DNA from: Microcoleaceae cyanobacterium UBA9251
GTDB taxonomy: Bacteria > Cyanobacteriota > Cyanobacteriia > Cyanobacteriales > Microcoleaceae
Assembly (NCBI GenBank): GCA_003542015.1
Contig: DPLL01000377.1
Location: 15,687 to 27,302, forward strand
Length of the DNA: 11,616 nucleotides
Reading direction: 5' to 3'
The notes under the pieces were generated by a model. The model did not search any database, was not told where the DNA came from, and saw only the letters and a program-made list of their open reading frames with translations. A program made the translations under genes and the position numbers. Each line of letters opens with the position of its first letter. The stretch's first letter is position 1. Positions 1-5,213 of this stretch are shown piece after piece.

Positions 1-57
1 CGCCCTGCCAGCGAAGACCCCTATGGCGACCCAGCGGATGAGGAAGGGTTTAGTTAA
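1..57 (+). CDS. C-terminal tail of an unidentified protein (partial)
   Basis: Frame 1 is open from the window edge to a TAA at 55-57 and encodes RPASEDPYGDPADEEGFS, an acidic, proline- and glycine-containing tail. It is followed by a hairpin terminator 37 bases later, which supports a gene ending here. Eighteen residues are too few to identify the family, and a short open stretch could arise by chance; the terminator is the main support. Confidence 0.45.
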   Translation, partial: RPASEDPYGDPADEEGFS

Positions 58-93
58 GTCAGTTGGCTAGACAAAAGAACTGGTAAGCAACAG

Positions 94-116
94 CACCCCT
101 GCGAGGGTGTTTTTTT
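94..116 (+). terminator. Rho-independent terminator
   Basis: CACCC (94-98) pairs with GGGTG (105-109) around a six-base loop, followed directly by seven T residues (110-116). This is a classic intrinsic terminator and would end the transcript of the gene that finishes at base 57. The stretch 117-243 after it is AT-rich and shows no convincing promoter hexamer pair. Confidence 0.75.
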
Positions 117-243
117 GTTGGGAAATACCAGCAGTATGTTATGTGATTTACAGATAAAGAAATATTTATATTCTTTTCTTGTTTTCTGCCTAAATTCTTT
201 TTTTTGTGTGATCGTCTGAGAAGCACAGAAAATTTTAGGAGCT

Positions 244-555
244 ATGGCACAGGATGTTGGCCGGGAACAGCACGTTAAGTGGCTGAAAGAGCAAATTGCC
301 CAGCAGAAGTCGGAACTTGCTGAAGTACAGGCGGAAGCTGTAAAACTAAAAGCAAGTATTGTTTATTACGAGGGTATGCTGGCGCTGGTGGCTCCTGATC
401 GAGTGGCATCAACACCCACAGAACTGGCTGCTACAGATTTTGCCAAAGTTCTCAGTGCCAAGCGGATCAACACGCTTAATCCTAATGGGGTGAGATCATG
501 CGCTAGCATCTCCCATTCCACAGCGCAGCAAGTTGCTAATCTGCTGAATCAGTAG
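244..555 (+). CDS. Small coiled-coil protein of unknown function, C-terminus possibly derived from an IS end
   Basis: This encodes 103 residues. The ATG is preceded by a good Shine-Dalgarno (AGGAG, 237-241), so the start is convincing. I do not recognise the family. Residues about 8-40 (HVKWLKEQIAQQKSELAEVQ and onward) are charged and heptad-like, predicting a coiled coil; the rest is polar, and no signal peptide or membrane segment is visible. Residues from about 81 onward are encoded by DNA that forms a bulged hairpin (484-517) resembling the subterminal hairpin of an IS200/IS605 left end. The stop lies 18 bases before the tnpB ATG. The original gene may therefore have been interrupted, with its last roughly 20 codons replaced by element sequence. 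Alternatively it is a complete small gene and the hairpin is incidental. Confidence 0.6.
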   Translation: MAQDVGREQHVKWLKEQIAQQKSELAEVQAEAVKLKASIVYYEGMLALVAPDRVASTPTELAATDFAKVLSAKRINTLNPNGVRSCASISHSTAQQVANLLNQ

Positions 556-573
556 CCTAGTCAATTGAGAGTC

Positions 574-1976
574 ATGCTGCTTGCTTACGTTTACAAGCTG
601 AATCCATCGCCCAAACAAGCTCAAACAATGGAGCGGTGGATTCATTTGCTTCGCTTGCAATACAACTTCAGAGTCAGAGAGCGGACAGAAGCCTACGAGC
701 AAGCAAGATTTCCTGTTATGGGGAACTACTGCTTGATCGAAACTCAAGCCGAGTGTTGCCCTTTCGCTTGCTCGTTAAGCAAAGGTGCTTTGTACGGGAA
801 TCCCTGGACAGCAAAAGGCAAAAAAAGGACTCCGCTGGCTCAACAAGATGCTAATCTAGTTGACCTCAAGCAGGAACGTCCTTGGTATCAAGAAATCTAT
901 CACCATGTTTTGCAACAAATGCTAAAACAGGTTGATGCTGCTTTTGGGCGCTTTTTCCGAGGATTGGGCAAATATCCCAAAACAAAGCGGCAGGGTAAAT
1001 TTCGCTCTTTCACCTACCCGTCTGGAGATGTCACCTTTAAAGGGAATAAAGTTCGACTTCCCGGTATTGGCTGGATGTCGTTTTTTCAGTCCGACTGTTT
1101 CCCAATGGTTTCAGCATTCGTTCCGTCACTGTGCGGAAAAAAGCAGATGGCTTTTATATTTCTGTTTTGTTGCAAGATGAGTCTGTTCCAGATATTCCAG
1201 CAGCAAATCAAGTTAAAACAGCAGTAGGAGTAGATCTGGGTATCAAGAAGCTAATGTCTCTCAGTACGGGACAAACCATTGCCAATCCCAGATTTTATCA
1301 ACAGATGGAGCGGAAGCGATCGCAACTAAACCGTGCTGTCAGCCGCAAGGTTTTAGGTTCCCGCCGTCGCAGAAAAGCCTGTCAGCGCTTAGCAAGACTG
1401 GAACAAAAAGTTGCTAATCGACGAGAGGATTACCAATGGAAGATAGCTAATAACTTGGTGCAGCAATTCGATCTGATTGTGTTCGAGAATCTGAATATTC
1501 AAGGCATGATGGCACGCTGCAAACCAAAGCAGGATGAAAACGGAAAGTATCTGCCTAACGGTCAGTCTGCTAAATCTGGACTGAACAAAGCCATTACTGA
1601 TGCTGCTTGGGGTTCCTTAAAACAGAAAGTCAAGATTTTGTCCGACAGGGTGGGCGTTCTGGTTTATGAAGCGGTGCCTCATTTTAGCTCTCAGGAATGC
1701 AGCGAGTGCGGGTATATCAGTCCCACAAATCGAGATCAAGAGAAATTTATCTGCGAAGAGTGCGGCCATCATGAGGATGCCGATGTGGATGCTGCAAAAG
1801 TTATTTTGCAGCGTGGCCTGAATCGACTGGGAATCTATTTGGATGCTGTACCGAGAGTCCCTCGGAAACAGGATAAAACTACGCCCGAGGAGCCTGTTGG
1901 AAGACAGGGAAAATCATCCGCGTTGGTGGGTGAGCCTGGGAACCCTAAGATAGTTCCAGCAATTGGAGTTATTTGA
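574..1976 (+). pseudogene. tnpB: TnpB-family RNA-guided nuclease, frameshifted
   Basis: TnpB is the ancestor-type relative of Cas12, guided by an RNA from the element's right end. The N-terminal part, from ATG 574 (an upstream in-frame TTG at 565 is less likely), reads MLLAYVYKLNPSPKQAQTME onward in one frame up to about 1092. The C-terminal part continues in the -1 frame. Joining them gives a normal family reading (GIGWMSFFQS, then RLFPNGFSIRSVTVRKKADG), so one base was probably lost in CAGTCCGACTG near 1090-1096. The downstream half keeps every catalytic motif: RuvC Asp in GVDLGIKKL (1233-1235), Glu in VFENLNIQGM (1485-1487), the CxxC...CxxC zinc finger starting CSECG, and the last Asp in ADVDAAKVIL (1782-1784). 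The usual Asn two residues after this Asp is replaced by Asp. About 467 codons in total, within the usual size range. The break separates the DNA/RNA-binding N-terminus from RuvC, so the product should be inactive unless frameshifted. Confidence 0.9.
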
Positions 1977-2004
1977 GTGGAGGGGAGTTTGAGCGATCGA
2001 CTCT

Positions 2005-2023
2005 CGGCCTTTACGGCTGTCAA
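2005..2023 (+). other. Candidate right end of the first IS element (hairpin plus TCAA)
   Basis: A five-base-pair stem with loop TTTAC is followed immediately by TCAA, the arrangement expected for the right cleavage site of IS200/IS605 elements. The 3' portion of tnpB together with this end would be the source of the guide-carrying omega (re) RNA, with the guide copied from the flank starting at 2024 (TTGAAATCGG). Inference from family architecture; no RNA evidence. Confidence 0.5.
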
Positions 2024-2084
2024 TTGAAATCGGGTGTATCTAACCAAGTTGCGATCGCCCAAAAATCGGTCATTTGCTCAAAAA

Positions 2085-2171
2085 CGGAGAGGGTGGGATT
2101 TGAACCCACGGTGACATCACTGCCACACCTGATTTCAAGTCAGGCGCATTCGACCACTCTGCCACCTCTCC
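2085..2171 (-). tRNA. trnS-UGA: tRNA-Ser (anticodon UGA)
   Basis: Read on the minus strand, this 87-nt gene has a perfect seven-pair acceptor stem (GGAGAGG with CCTCTCC), an anticodon stem CCTGA/TCAGG with loop CTTGAAA, anticodon TGA at 2137-2135, a long variable arm as expected for a class II tRNA such as tRNA-Ser, and a T arm GTGGG-TTCAAAT-CCCAC. The discriminator base is G. CCA is not encoded and must be added by the nucleotidyltransferase. A run of Ts follows on the minus strand (2084-2080). It reads UCA codons, and UCG/UCU depending on wobble modification. The right end of the first IS element lies only 61 bases beyond its 3' end. Confidence 0.96.
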
Positions 2172-2186
2172 CGGTGCATGAAATCT

Positions 2187-2215
2187 ATCATACCAGTAGT
2201 TATCTCTAACCACAA
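2187..2215 (-). promoter_or_regulatory. Possible promoter of tRNA-Ser
   Basis: On the minus strand TATGAT (2192-2187) forms a good -10 box, and TTGTGG (2215-2210) lies exactly 17 bases upstream as a weak -35. Initiation would fall a few bases before the mature tRNA 5' end. The -35 lies at and just before the stop codon of the upstream metallophosphoesterase gene, so read-through from that gene is also possible. Confidence 0.4.
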
Positions 2216-3123
2216 GCAGTTGCAGATTCAGCACGCCGATACAGAATTTGTTCTCTTTCCACAACAAAATCCCCCCCAACCCAAACCAGAGACACTTCCG
2301 ACACTACTCCAGCTTCCAGCAGCACGATCGAGAAATTTCGCAGTTTCGAGAACTCTCTGTCTACAATTCGCGGTACGCTGGCCGCATTCAAATAAACCGT
2401 ACCCTCCGCACTCACACTTAGCGACTTCCGCAACTCTTTCTTTATGTGCCGCAGTTTGTGGTGCATATGACCAAAAGTTACCAGAGGTACCTGCTTGCCA
2501 GAATTACGAGTTTTGTCGATCGCCACCGCAAAATCTGGGTCGCCCCAATCCCCTCCCAGTGGCTTCCAATCTCGCCCGCAGGGGTCTTCAGGAGCCTCTC
2601 CTAAGCCCGTCGGGCCTGTGTGACCCAAAAAAATCACATTTTCGCAGTCCGCGTCCGCAGCCGCCCCTGCAATGAGTCTGGCCGACTCCTCAAAACTCTC
2701 CACCCCAAACCACTCCGAGTAAAAATCCGCGTACTTCCACTCCGATCCCCCCCAAGTAAACGGGCGACTTCCTACCACAGTTACGCCCAATTCGGGAAAA
2801 TCCCGCTTCCCGTAACCGACGTGAGCTTCTCCCATTAAGTCTATTTGCTGTTTGACTCGATTTTCTTGAGTGCGATCGTAGGGGCATTGACTTCTGCCCC
2901 AATCCGTCGCCGTGTACCAAGCGTCGTGGTTCCCAAATACCGCTGCTTTCGGAATGTCCAATTGGGCGATCGCCCGCACCACCTCCACCGACTCATTCCC
3001 AAAATCCCCCACAAACAGCACCAAATCAACGCCTAGACGCAGCAGCGCCTCGCCGTCTTCAGCTTCCCACTGATCGTGAACATCCCCCACCACCGCAATT
3101 TTGATCGCCTTAGTCTCATTCAT
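2206..3123 (-). CDS. Metallophosphoesterase, TIGR04168-like family
   Basis: This 305-residue calcineurin-like phosphoesterase has the full set of metal-binding motifs in order: GDVHDQW (Asp14, His16), GDFG (Asp40), GNHD (Asn65, His66), GHTGP (His168) and GHMHH (His219, His221). These bind the two-metal centre that hydrolyses phosphoesters; the substrate cannot be told from sequence. The pattern, with WGGSEWKYADFYSEWFG in the middle, matches the TIGR04168 family of cyanobacteria and plastid-bearing organisms (recognised from memory). No signal peptide: cytosolic. I chose ATG at 3123-3121 (MNETKAIKIAVVGD) because strand beta-1 of the fold begins at residue 7. The frame stays open upstream to about 3267 only because it reads through IS-type hairpin DNA. 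No clear ribosome binding site precedes the ATG. A repeated palindrome begins only nine bases upstream, so the native promoter region appears disturbed. Confidence 0.88.
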   Translation of the reverse strand: MNETKAIKIAVVGDVHDQWEAEDGEALLRLGVDLVLFVGDFGNESVEVVRAIAQLDIPKAAVFGNHDAWYTATDWGRSQCPYDRTQENRVKQQIDLMGEAHVGYGKRDFPELGVTVVGSRPFTWGGSEWKYADFYSEWFGVESFEESARLIAGAAADADCENVIFLGHTGPTGLGEAPEDPCGRDWKPLGGDWGDPDFAVAIDKTRNSGKQVPLVTFGHMHHKLRHIKKELRKSLSVSAEGTVYLNAASVPRIVDREFSKLRNFSIVLLEAGVVSEVSLVWVGGDFVVEREQILYRRAESATACG

Positions 3124-3127
3124 CAGA

Positions 3128-3180
3128 AATTTGGGTTTGAAACCCCGTCCTCTAGCGAAGCGGAGGACGGCTTTACTGAA
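3128..3180 (-). repeat. Palindromic repeat, copy A
   Basis: On the plus strand CCGTCCTC (3145-3152) pairs perfectly with GAGGACGG (3163-3170) around a ten-base loop. Read on the minus strand, it runs AAAGCCGTCCT...AGGACGGGG, then TTTCAAACCC. Copy B at 4505-4550 reads nearly the same on the plus strand, so the two copies are inverted relative to each other and flank the intact tnpB element. This is probably a dispersed IS-related palindrome or end; it could also act as a bidirectional terminator. Confidence 0.65.
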
Positions 3181-3189
3181 AGTTAGCAA

Positions 3190-3300
3190 TTGACATACTC
3201 CCCGCCCTAGAAGAGTGGGGATTCTGGGGTCAAACAGTAACTGCGGGCGTAGCCCGTCTAACATCACCTAACCCAATGGTTGATGCCCCAACCATTTGAA
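3190..3300 (-). ncRNA. Candidate omega (re) RNA overlapping the tnpB 3' end
   Basis: In tnpB elements the guide-bearing RNA spans the end of the coding region and the right end of the element, with the guide copied from the adjoining flank. Here that region includes the last codons of tnpB, the CCCC/GGGG hairpin (3200-3220) and the TCAA tip at 3190. The predicted guide would start at 3189 on the minus strand (TTGCTAACTTTCAG) and run into palindromic repeat copy A. The 5' boundary is arbitrary. Inference from family architecture. Confidence 0.4.
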
Positions 3301-4354
3301 TATTTATAGCAGCGTTTTCGTCTCTGCCGTTCACTGACTGACAGGACGGACAACGCCATTCACGCACATCTATCGCTAATTCTTTTAAGACTTGCCCACA
3401 GTGCGAACAAGTCTTAGAGGATGGATACCATCTGTCGATGAAAACAACCTGCTTCCCTTTCTTCGTTGCTACCCACTCAAGGATTTGCAGAAATTCACCA
3501 AAAGCCAAGTCTGATATTTTTCTACCCCAAAGACGTTGCATTCCCTTAAGATTTAGGGTTTCAAAAAATAAAACATCAAACTTGTCTGTCAATTGTTGAG
3601 CTAATTTCCAGAACCAATCACGTCTGCGGTTACAAATATCTTCATGTTTACGAACTAAGTTTTTTCTAGCTCGTTCACGATTGGAGGAACCTTTCCGTTT
3701 CTTGGAATGATTGCGACTCGCCTTCTTGATGGCATTGAGCGATTGTTTCAGAAATTGCGGTGATTTAATCTTGGAACCATCTGAACAGGTGAGAAACGTT
3801 TTTAAACCAAAATCAAATCCAGCGATTCTACTCGTCTCGAATTTGGTTTTAGGTTCATTAACGCTGTCTACAACGATGACCATAAACAACTCTCCTAAGG
3901 TCGTGCGCTTAATAGTCAAGGTCTTGACCGTTCCCTCAATGGCTCTAGAGTTCCAATACTGATAGACACGATTTCCAATCTCGATCCGGTTGCCACCTAA
4001 TAATTTGTAGCCAGCTTGTTTTAAAGTGAACGATTTGTATCGTCTAACTTTCTTAAAGTTGGGCGGTCTAACTTTTTTATTCTGGTGCTTAAAGAACAGT
4101 TTATAGGCTTTCTCAATGCGTTGACAGATGTCCTGTACTGCCTGAGAACCGACCGATTGCCAAAATGGATTACGTTTTCTCAACTTGGCAATATGAGACT
4201 GAATTTTTGCACAACTCAAGTGCTTGCCCCACATTCGGTTGTACCGTTTATGTAGAGCAATACAATGGTTATCAATCACCGCTGCGGCGTTAATCATCCG
4301 CTTGAGGTGTTTATTCCGCTTGTGTTCGTACAACTTAAACTTCAGTGTTTTCAT
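3230..4354 (-). CDS. tnpB: TnpB-family RNA-guided nuclease
   Basis: A 374-residue, uninterrupted TnpB (OrfB of IS605-type elements), a Cas12-related nuclease that uses an RNA from the element's right end to cut DNA at the vacated donor site and so favours retention of the element. Order of parts: N-terminal helix-turn-helix/OrfB region (about 1-175); RuvC-I with Asp181 in GFDFGLK; RuvC-II with Glu265 in FFETLNLKGM; zinc finger Cys316, Cys319, Cys335, Cys338; RuvC-III with Asp345 in GRDENAAINI. All catalytic and zinc residues are present, and the length fits the family. The ATG is chosen because the protein begins MKTLKFKLYE, typical for TnpB. It sits six bases after a TATAAT box, so the mRNA may be leaderless. 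No sign of decay in the coding region, unlike the first tnpB. Confidence 0.95.
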   Translation of the reverse strand: MKTLKFKLYEHKRNKHLKRMINAAAVIDNHCIALHKRYNRMWGKHLSCAKIQSHIAKLRKRNPFWQSVGSQAVQDICQRIEKAYKLFFKHQNKKVRPPNFKKVRRYKSFTLKQAGYKLLGGNRIEIGNRVYQYWNSRAIEGTVKTLTIKRTTLGELFMVIVVDSVNEPKTKFETSRIAGFDFGLKTFLTCSDGSKIKSPQFLKQSLNAIKKASRNHSKKRKGSSNRERARKNLVRKHEDICNRRRDWFWKLAQQLTDKFDVLFFETLNLKGMQRLWGRKISDLAFGEFLQILEWVATKKGKQVVFIDRWYPSSKTCSHCGQVLKELAIDVREWRCPSCQSVNGRDENAAINIQMVGASTIGLGDVRRATPAVTV

Positions 4355-4360
4355 GCTAGT

Positions 4361-4369
4361 ATTATATCA
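4361..4369 (-). promoter_or_regulatory. Extended -10 promoter of the second tnpB
   Basis: On the minus strand TGATATAAT contains the extended -10 dinucleotide TG and a perfect TATAAT (4366-4361). No good -35 is seen 17 bases upstream. The ATG of tnpB is only six bases downstream of the -10, so initiation should occur at or within a base or two of the start codon, giving a leaderless message. Confidence 0.55.
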
Positions 4370-4503
4370 CAAATCAACGGCGATATGACGGCATGAAAAA
4401 ATTAACAATTATATCCTAAGATGAGGAGTACGAGATACTCATGGAGTATTGCACCCAGACAATACGTACTTAAAATTATCTACTGAGAGAATTAATTAGC
4501 AAA

Positions 4504-4782
4504 TTAAAGAAAAGCCGTCCTAGAAGGACGGGGCTTTAAACCCATTTTTTTGGTAAACTTTGCCGACACAACGCCAATACCTGAATATTTCTTGCCGGGA
4601 TCAATCCCGATCGCAATATCCTGAGTGGCTCGTCCAGACGGCTCTGCAACCAACTGGACATAGAAGTGTCCGCAATCTGACCAGTGCTTAACTGCTTTAC
4701 CAGATGCAACCCATTTCCGCGCCCGTGCAGGTGTTGTGGGCATGAGTGGGTGATGGTCTGTGTCTACTACTGGAATTCGCAT
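4504..4782 (-). pseudogene. iscB: IscB/IsrB-type (RRXRR) OMEGA nuclease, truncated after RuvC-I
   Basis: Ninety-two residues from ATG 4782-4780. IscB proteins are RNA-guided nucleases related to Cas9 that carry a PLMP domain, RuvC-I, an arginine-rich bridge helix, RuvC-II, usually an HNH domain, and RuvC-III. Visible here: the PLMP motif (residues 12-15 in HHPLMPTTPARARKWVASGK) and RuvC-I with the catalytic Asp61 in IAIGIDPGKKYSGIGVVS. The family sequence stops at about SAKFT (residue 77). After that, KKMGLKPRPSRTAFL is simply a translation of palindromic repeat copy B, and the RRxRR bridge helix, RuvC-II, HNH and RuvC-III are all missing. Family members usually have roughly 400 or more residues. 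An in-frame TTG lies 15 bases upstream, but MRIPVVDTD is the usual beginning. The protein cannot be an active nuclease. Whether full IscB or HNH-less IsrB was the parent cannot be told. Confidence 0.85.
4505..4550 (+). repeat. Palindromic repeat, copy B (inverted relative to copy A)
   Basis: CCGTCC (4515-4520) pairs with GGACGG (4526-4531) around TAGAA, and the stem continues after a GG bulge with AAAG (4511-4514) to CTTT (4534-4537). The plus strand then reads TTTAAACCC. The unit matches minus-strand copy A at 3128-3180. It forms the junction at which the iscB reading frame departs from its family, and its codons make up the last residues of the truncated protein. Confidence 0.65.
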
Positions 4783-4996
4783 CTTGGTATAACCCAATAT
4801 TTGTTTAAGTCCCTTCCCACAACACAGCTAAGATGTCTTGGCTTTACCCAACACATGAACCAATCAGGTTTTTCAAGAGATTCCGAACTAGGGAAGTATT
4901 CGGAGGTTTGTACCAAGCTGTGTCCCATGCGGTATTCAACGCTTACGTTGCCCGAATTGGTAAGGGAGTATCCCCGTCTCGACAAAGGGCGGGGTT
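4783..4996 (-). ncRNA. Candidate HEARO/omega RNA upstream of the iscB remnant
   Basis: IscB genes are preceded by the HEARO (omega) RNA, whose 3' end abuts the start codon. The 214 bases here contain no gene and many helices, given in plus coordinates. CCCCG 4972-4976/CGGGG 4990-4994 is a likely element-end hairpin. CAACG 4937-4941/CGTTG 4946-4950 has a four-base loop. TCCGAA 4882-4887/TTCGGA 4899-4904 is a third. AACC 4858-4861/GGTT 4867-4870 is a fourth. A closing long-range helix pairs ACACAGC 4822-4828 with GCTGTGT 4917-4923, enclosing the two preceding hairpins, with CTTGG 4837-4841/CCAAG 4913-4917 as an additional inner helix that partly competes with it. This density of perfect helices suggests preserved RNA structure although the protein is broken. 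Assignment rests on position and foldability; a covariance-model match was not run. Confidence 0.6.
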
Positions 4997-5087
4997 GTTG
5001 AATTGCTTTGCCATGTGCGATCGATCCCTAAGCCCCTGTGTATCAGCATAGGAAACAGCGACCAATTTTTACACTCTCCCCCAGCCA

Positions 5088-5119
5088 ATTTTAGATTTTA
5101 GATTTTAGATTTTAGATTT
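5088..5119. repeat. Heptanucleotide tandem repeat (ATTTTAG)4
   Basis: Four perfect copies of ATTTTAG (5088-5115) plus a partial fifth. Such short tandemly repeated heptamers are common between genes of filamentous cyanobacteria and have no established function. It lies in the 217-bp gene-free stretch 4997-5213 between the IscB remnant's element end and nadA. Confidence 0.9.
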
Positions 5120-5157
5120 GCCCAACGGAACTGCCAGTCTTTTTTGGTGAATTCAAC

Positions 5158-5163
5158 TATAAT
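5158..5163 (+). promoter_or_regulatory. Possible -10 box of nadA
   Basis: A perfect TATAAT lies 50 bases upstream of the nadA GTG. No recognisable -35 hexamer is found 16-18 bases upstream, so this is a weak call based on the -10 only. Confidence 0.35.
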
Positions 5164-5213
5164 TCAGAATACACTTTAGCTTTCTTCGCCACCTTCCCCG
5201 GAATATTATAACT

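Larger units (their letters stand above)
484..2023 (+). mobile_element. IS200/IS605-type (IS1341-like, tnpB-only) insertion element, decayed
   Basis: The element consists of a tnpB pseudogene with candidate ends. On the left, AATGG (484-488) plus GAGAT (492-496) pair with ATCTC (508-512) plus CCATT (513-517), leaving a GGT bulge. Such imperfect hairpins, rather than terminal inverted repeats, mark the left end of this family. On the right, CGGCC (2005-2009) pairs with GGCTG (2015-2019, one G-U pair) around loop TTTAC, followed at once by TCAA (2020-2023). IS608-like elements are cleaved after TCAA at the right end. No tnpA (HUH transposase) is present, so the element could only move with a TnpA supplied in trans. 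The left boundary is approximate: the true tip should lie some bases before the hairpin. Confidence 0.6.
3190..4455 (-). mobile_element. IS200/IS605-type (IS1341-like, tnpB-only) insertion element, apparently intact
   Basis: Minus-strand element. Right end: a hairpin with stem CCCC (3200-3203)/GGGG (3217-3220), then AGTATG, then TCAA whose last base is the complement of 3190. TCAA is the expected right cleavage site of IS608-like elements. Left end (approximate): ATACTC (4435-4440) and GAGTAT (4444-4449), a perfect six-base-pair stem with a three-base loop, about 80 bases upstream of tnpB. A second GAGTA (4426-4430) can pair with TACTC instead, giving alternative folds. There is no tnpA, so mobility would depend on one elsewhere in the genome. 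The exact left tip and target site cannot be fixed without an empty-site comparison. Confidence 0.65.

Noticed and set aside
1070..1100. Programmed -1 frameshifting at GTTTTTTC in the first tnpB
   Set aside because: The T run is not in the phase of a standard slippery heptamer, and a -1 slip there would give FFSVRLFP rather than the expected FFQSRLFP; a base deletion slightly downstream explains the family alignment better.
2070..2279. Minus-strand frame containing EVAEWSNAPDLKSG
   Set aside because: This peptide is the well-known spurious translation of a tRNA gene; the region is tRNA-Ser.
2178..2675. 165-codon plus-strand open frame opposite the metallophosphoesterase
   Set aside because: It is antisense to a convincing gene with all metal motifs, has proline-rich, biased content, and starts beside the tRNA.
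3124..3267. N-terminal extension of the metallophosphoesterase to 3267
   Set aside because: The extra 48 residues are a translation of the palindrome and IS right end, and the phosphoesterase fold starts at the ATG at 3123.
4684..5001. 105-codon plus-strand frame opposite the iscB leader
   Set aside because: It reads antisense through the structured RNA region and has irregular composition; the RNA interpretation explains the locus better.
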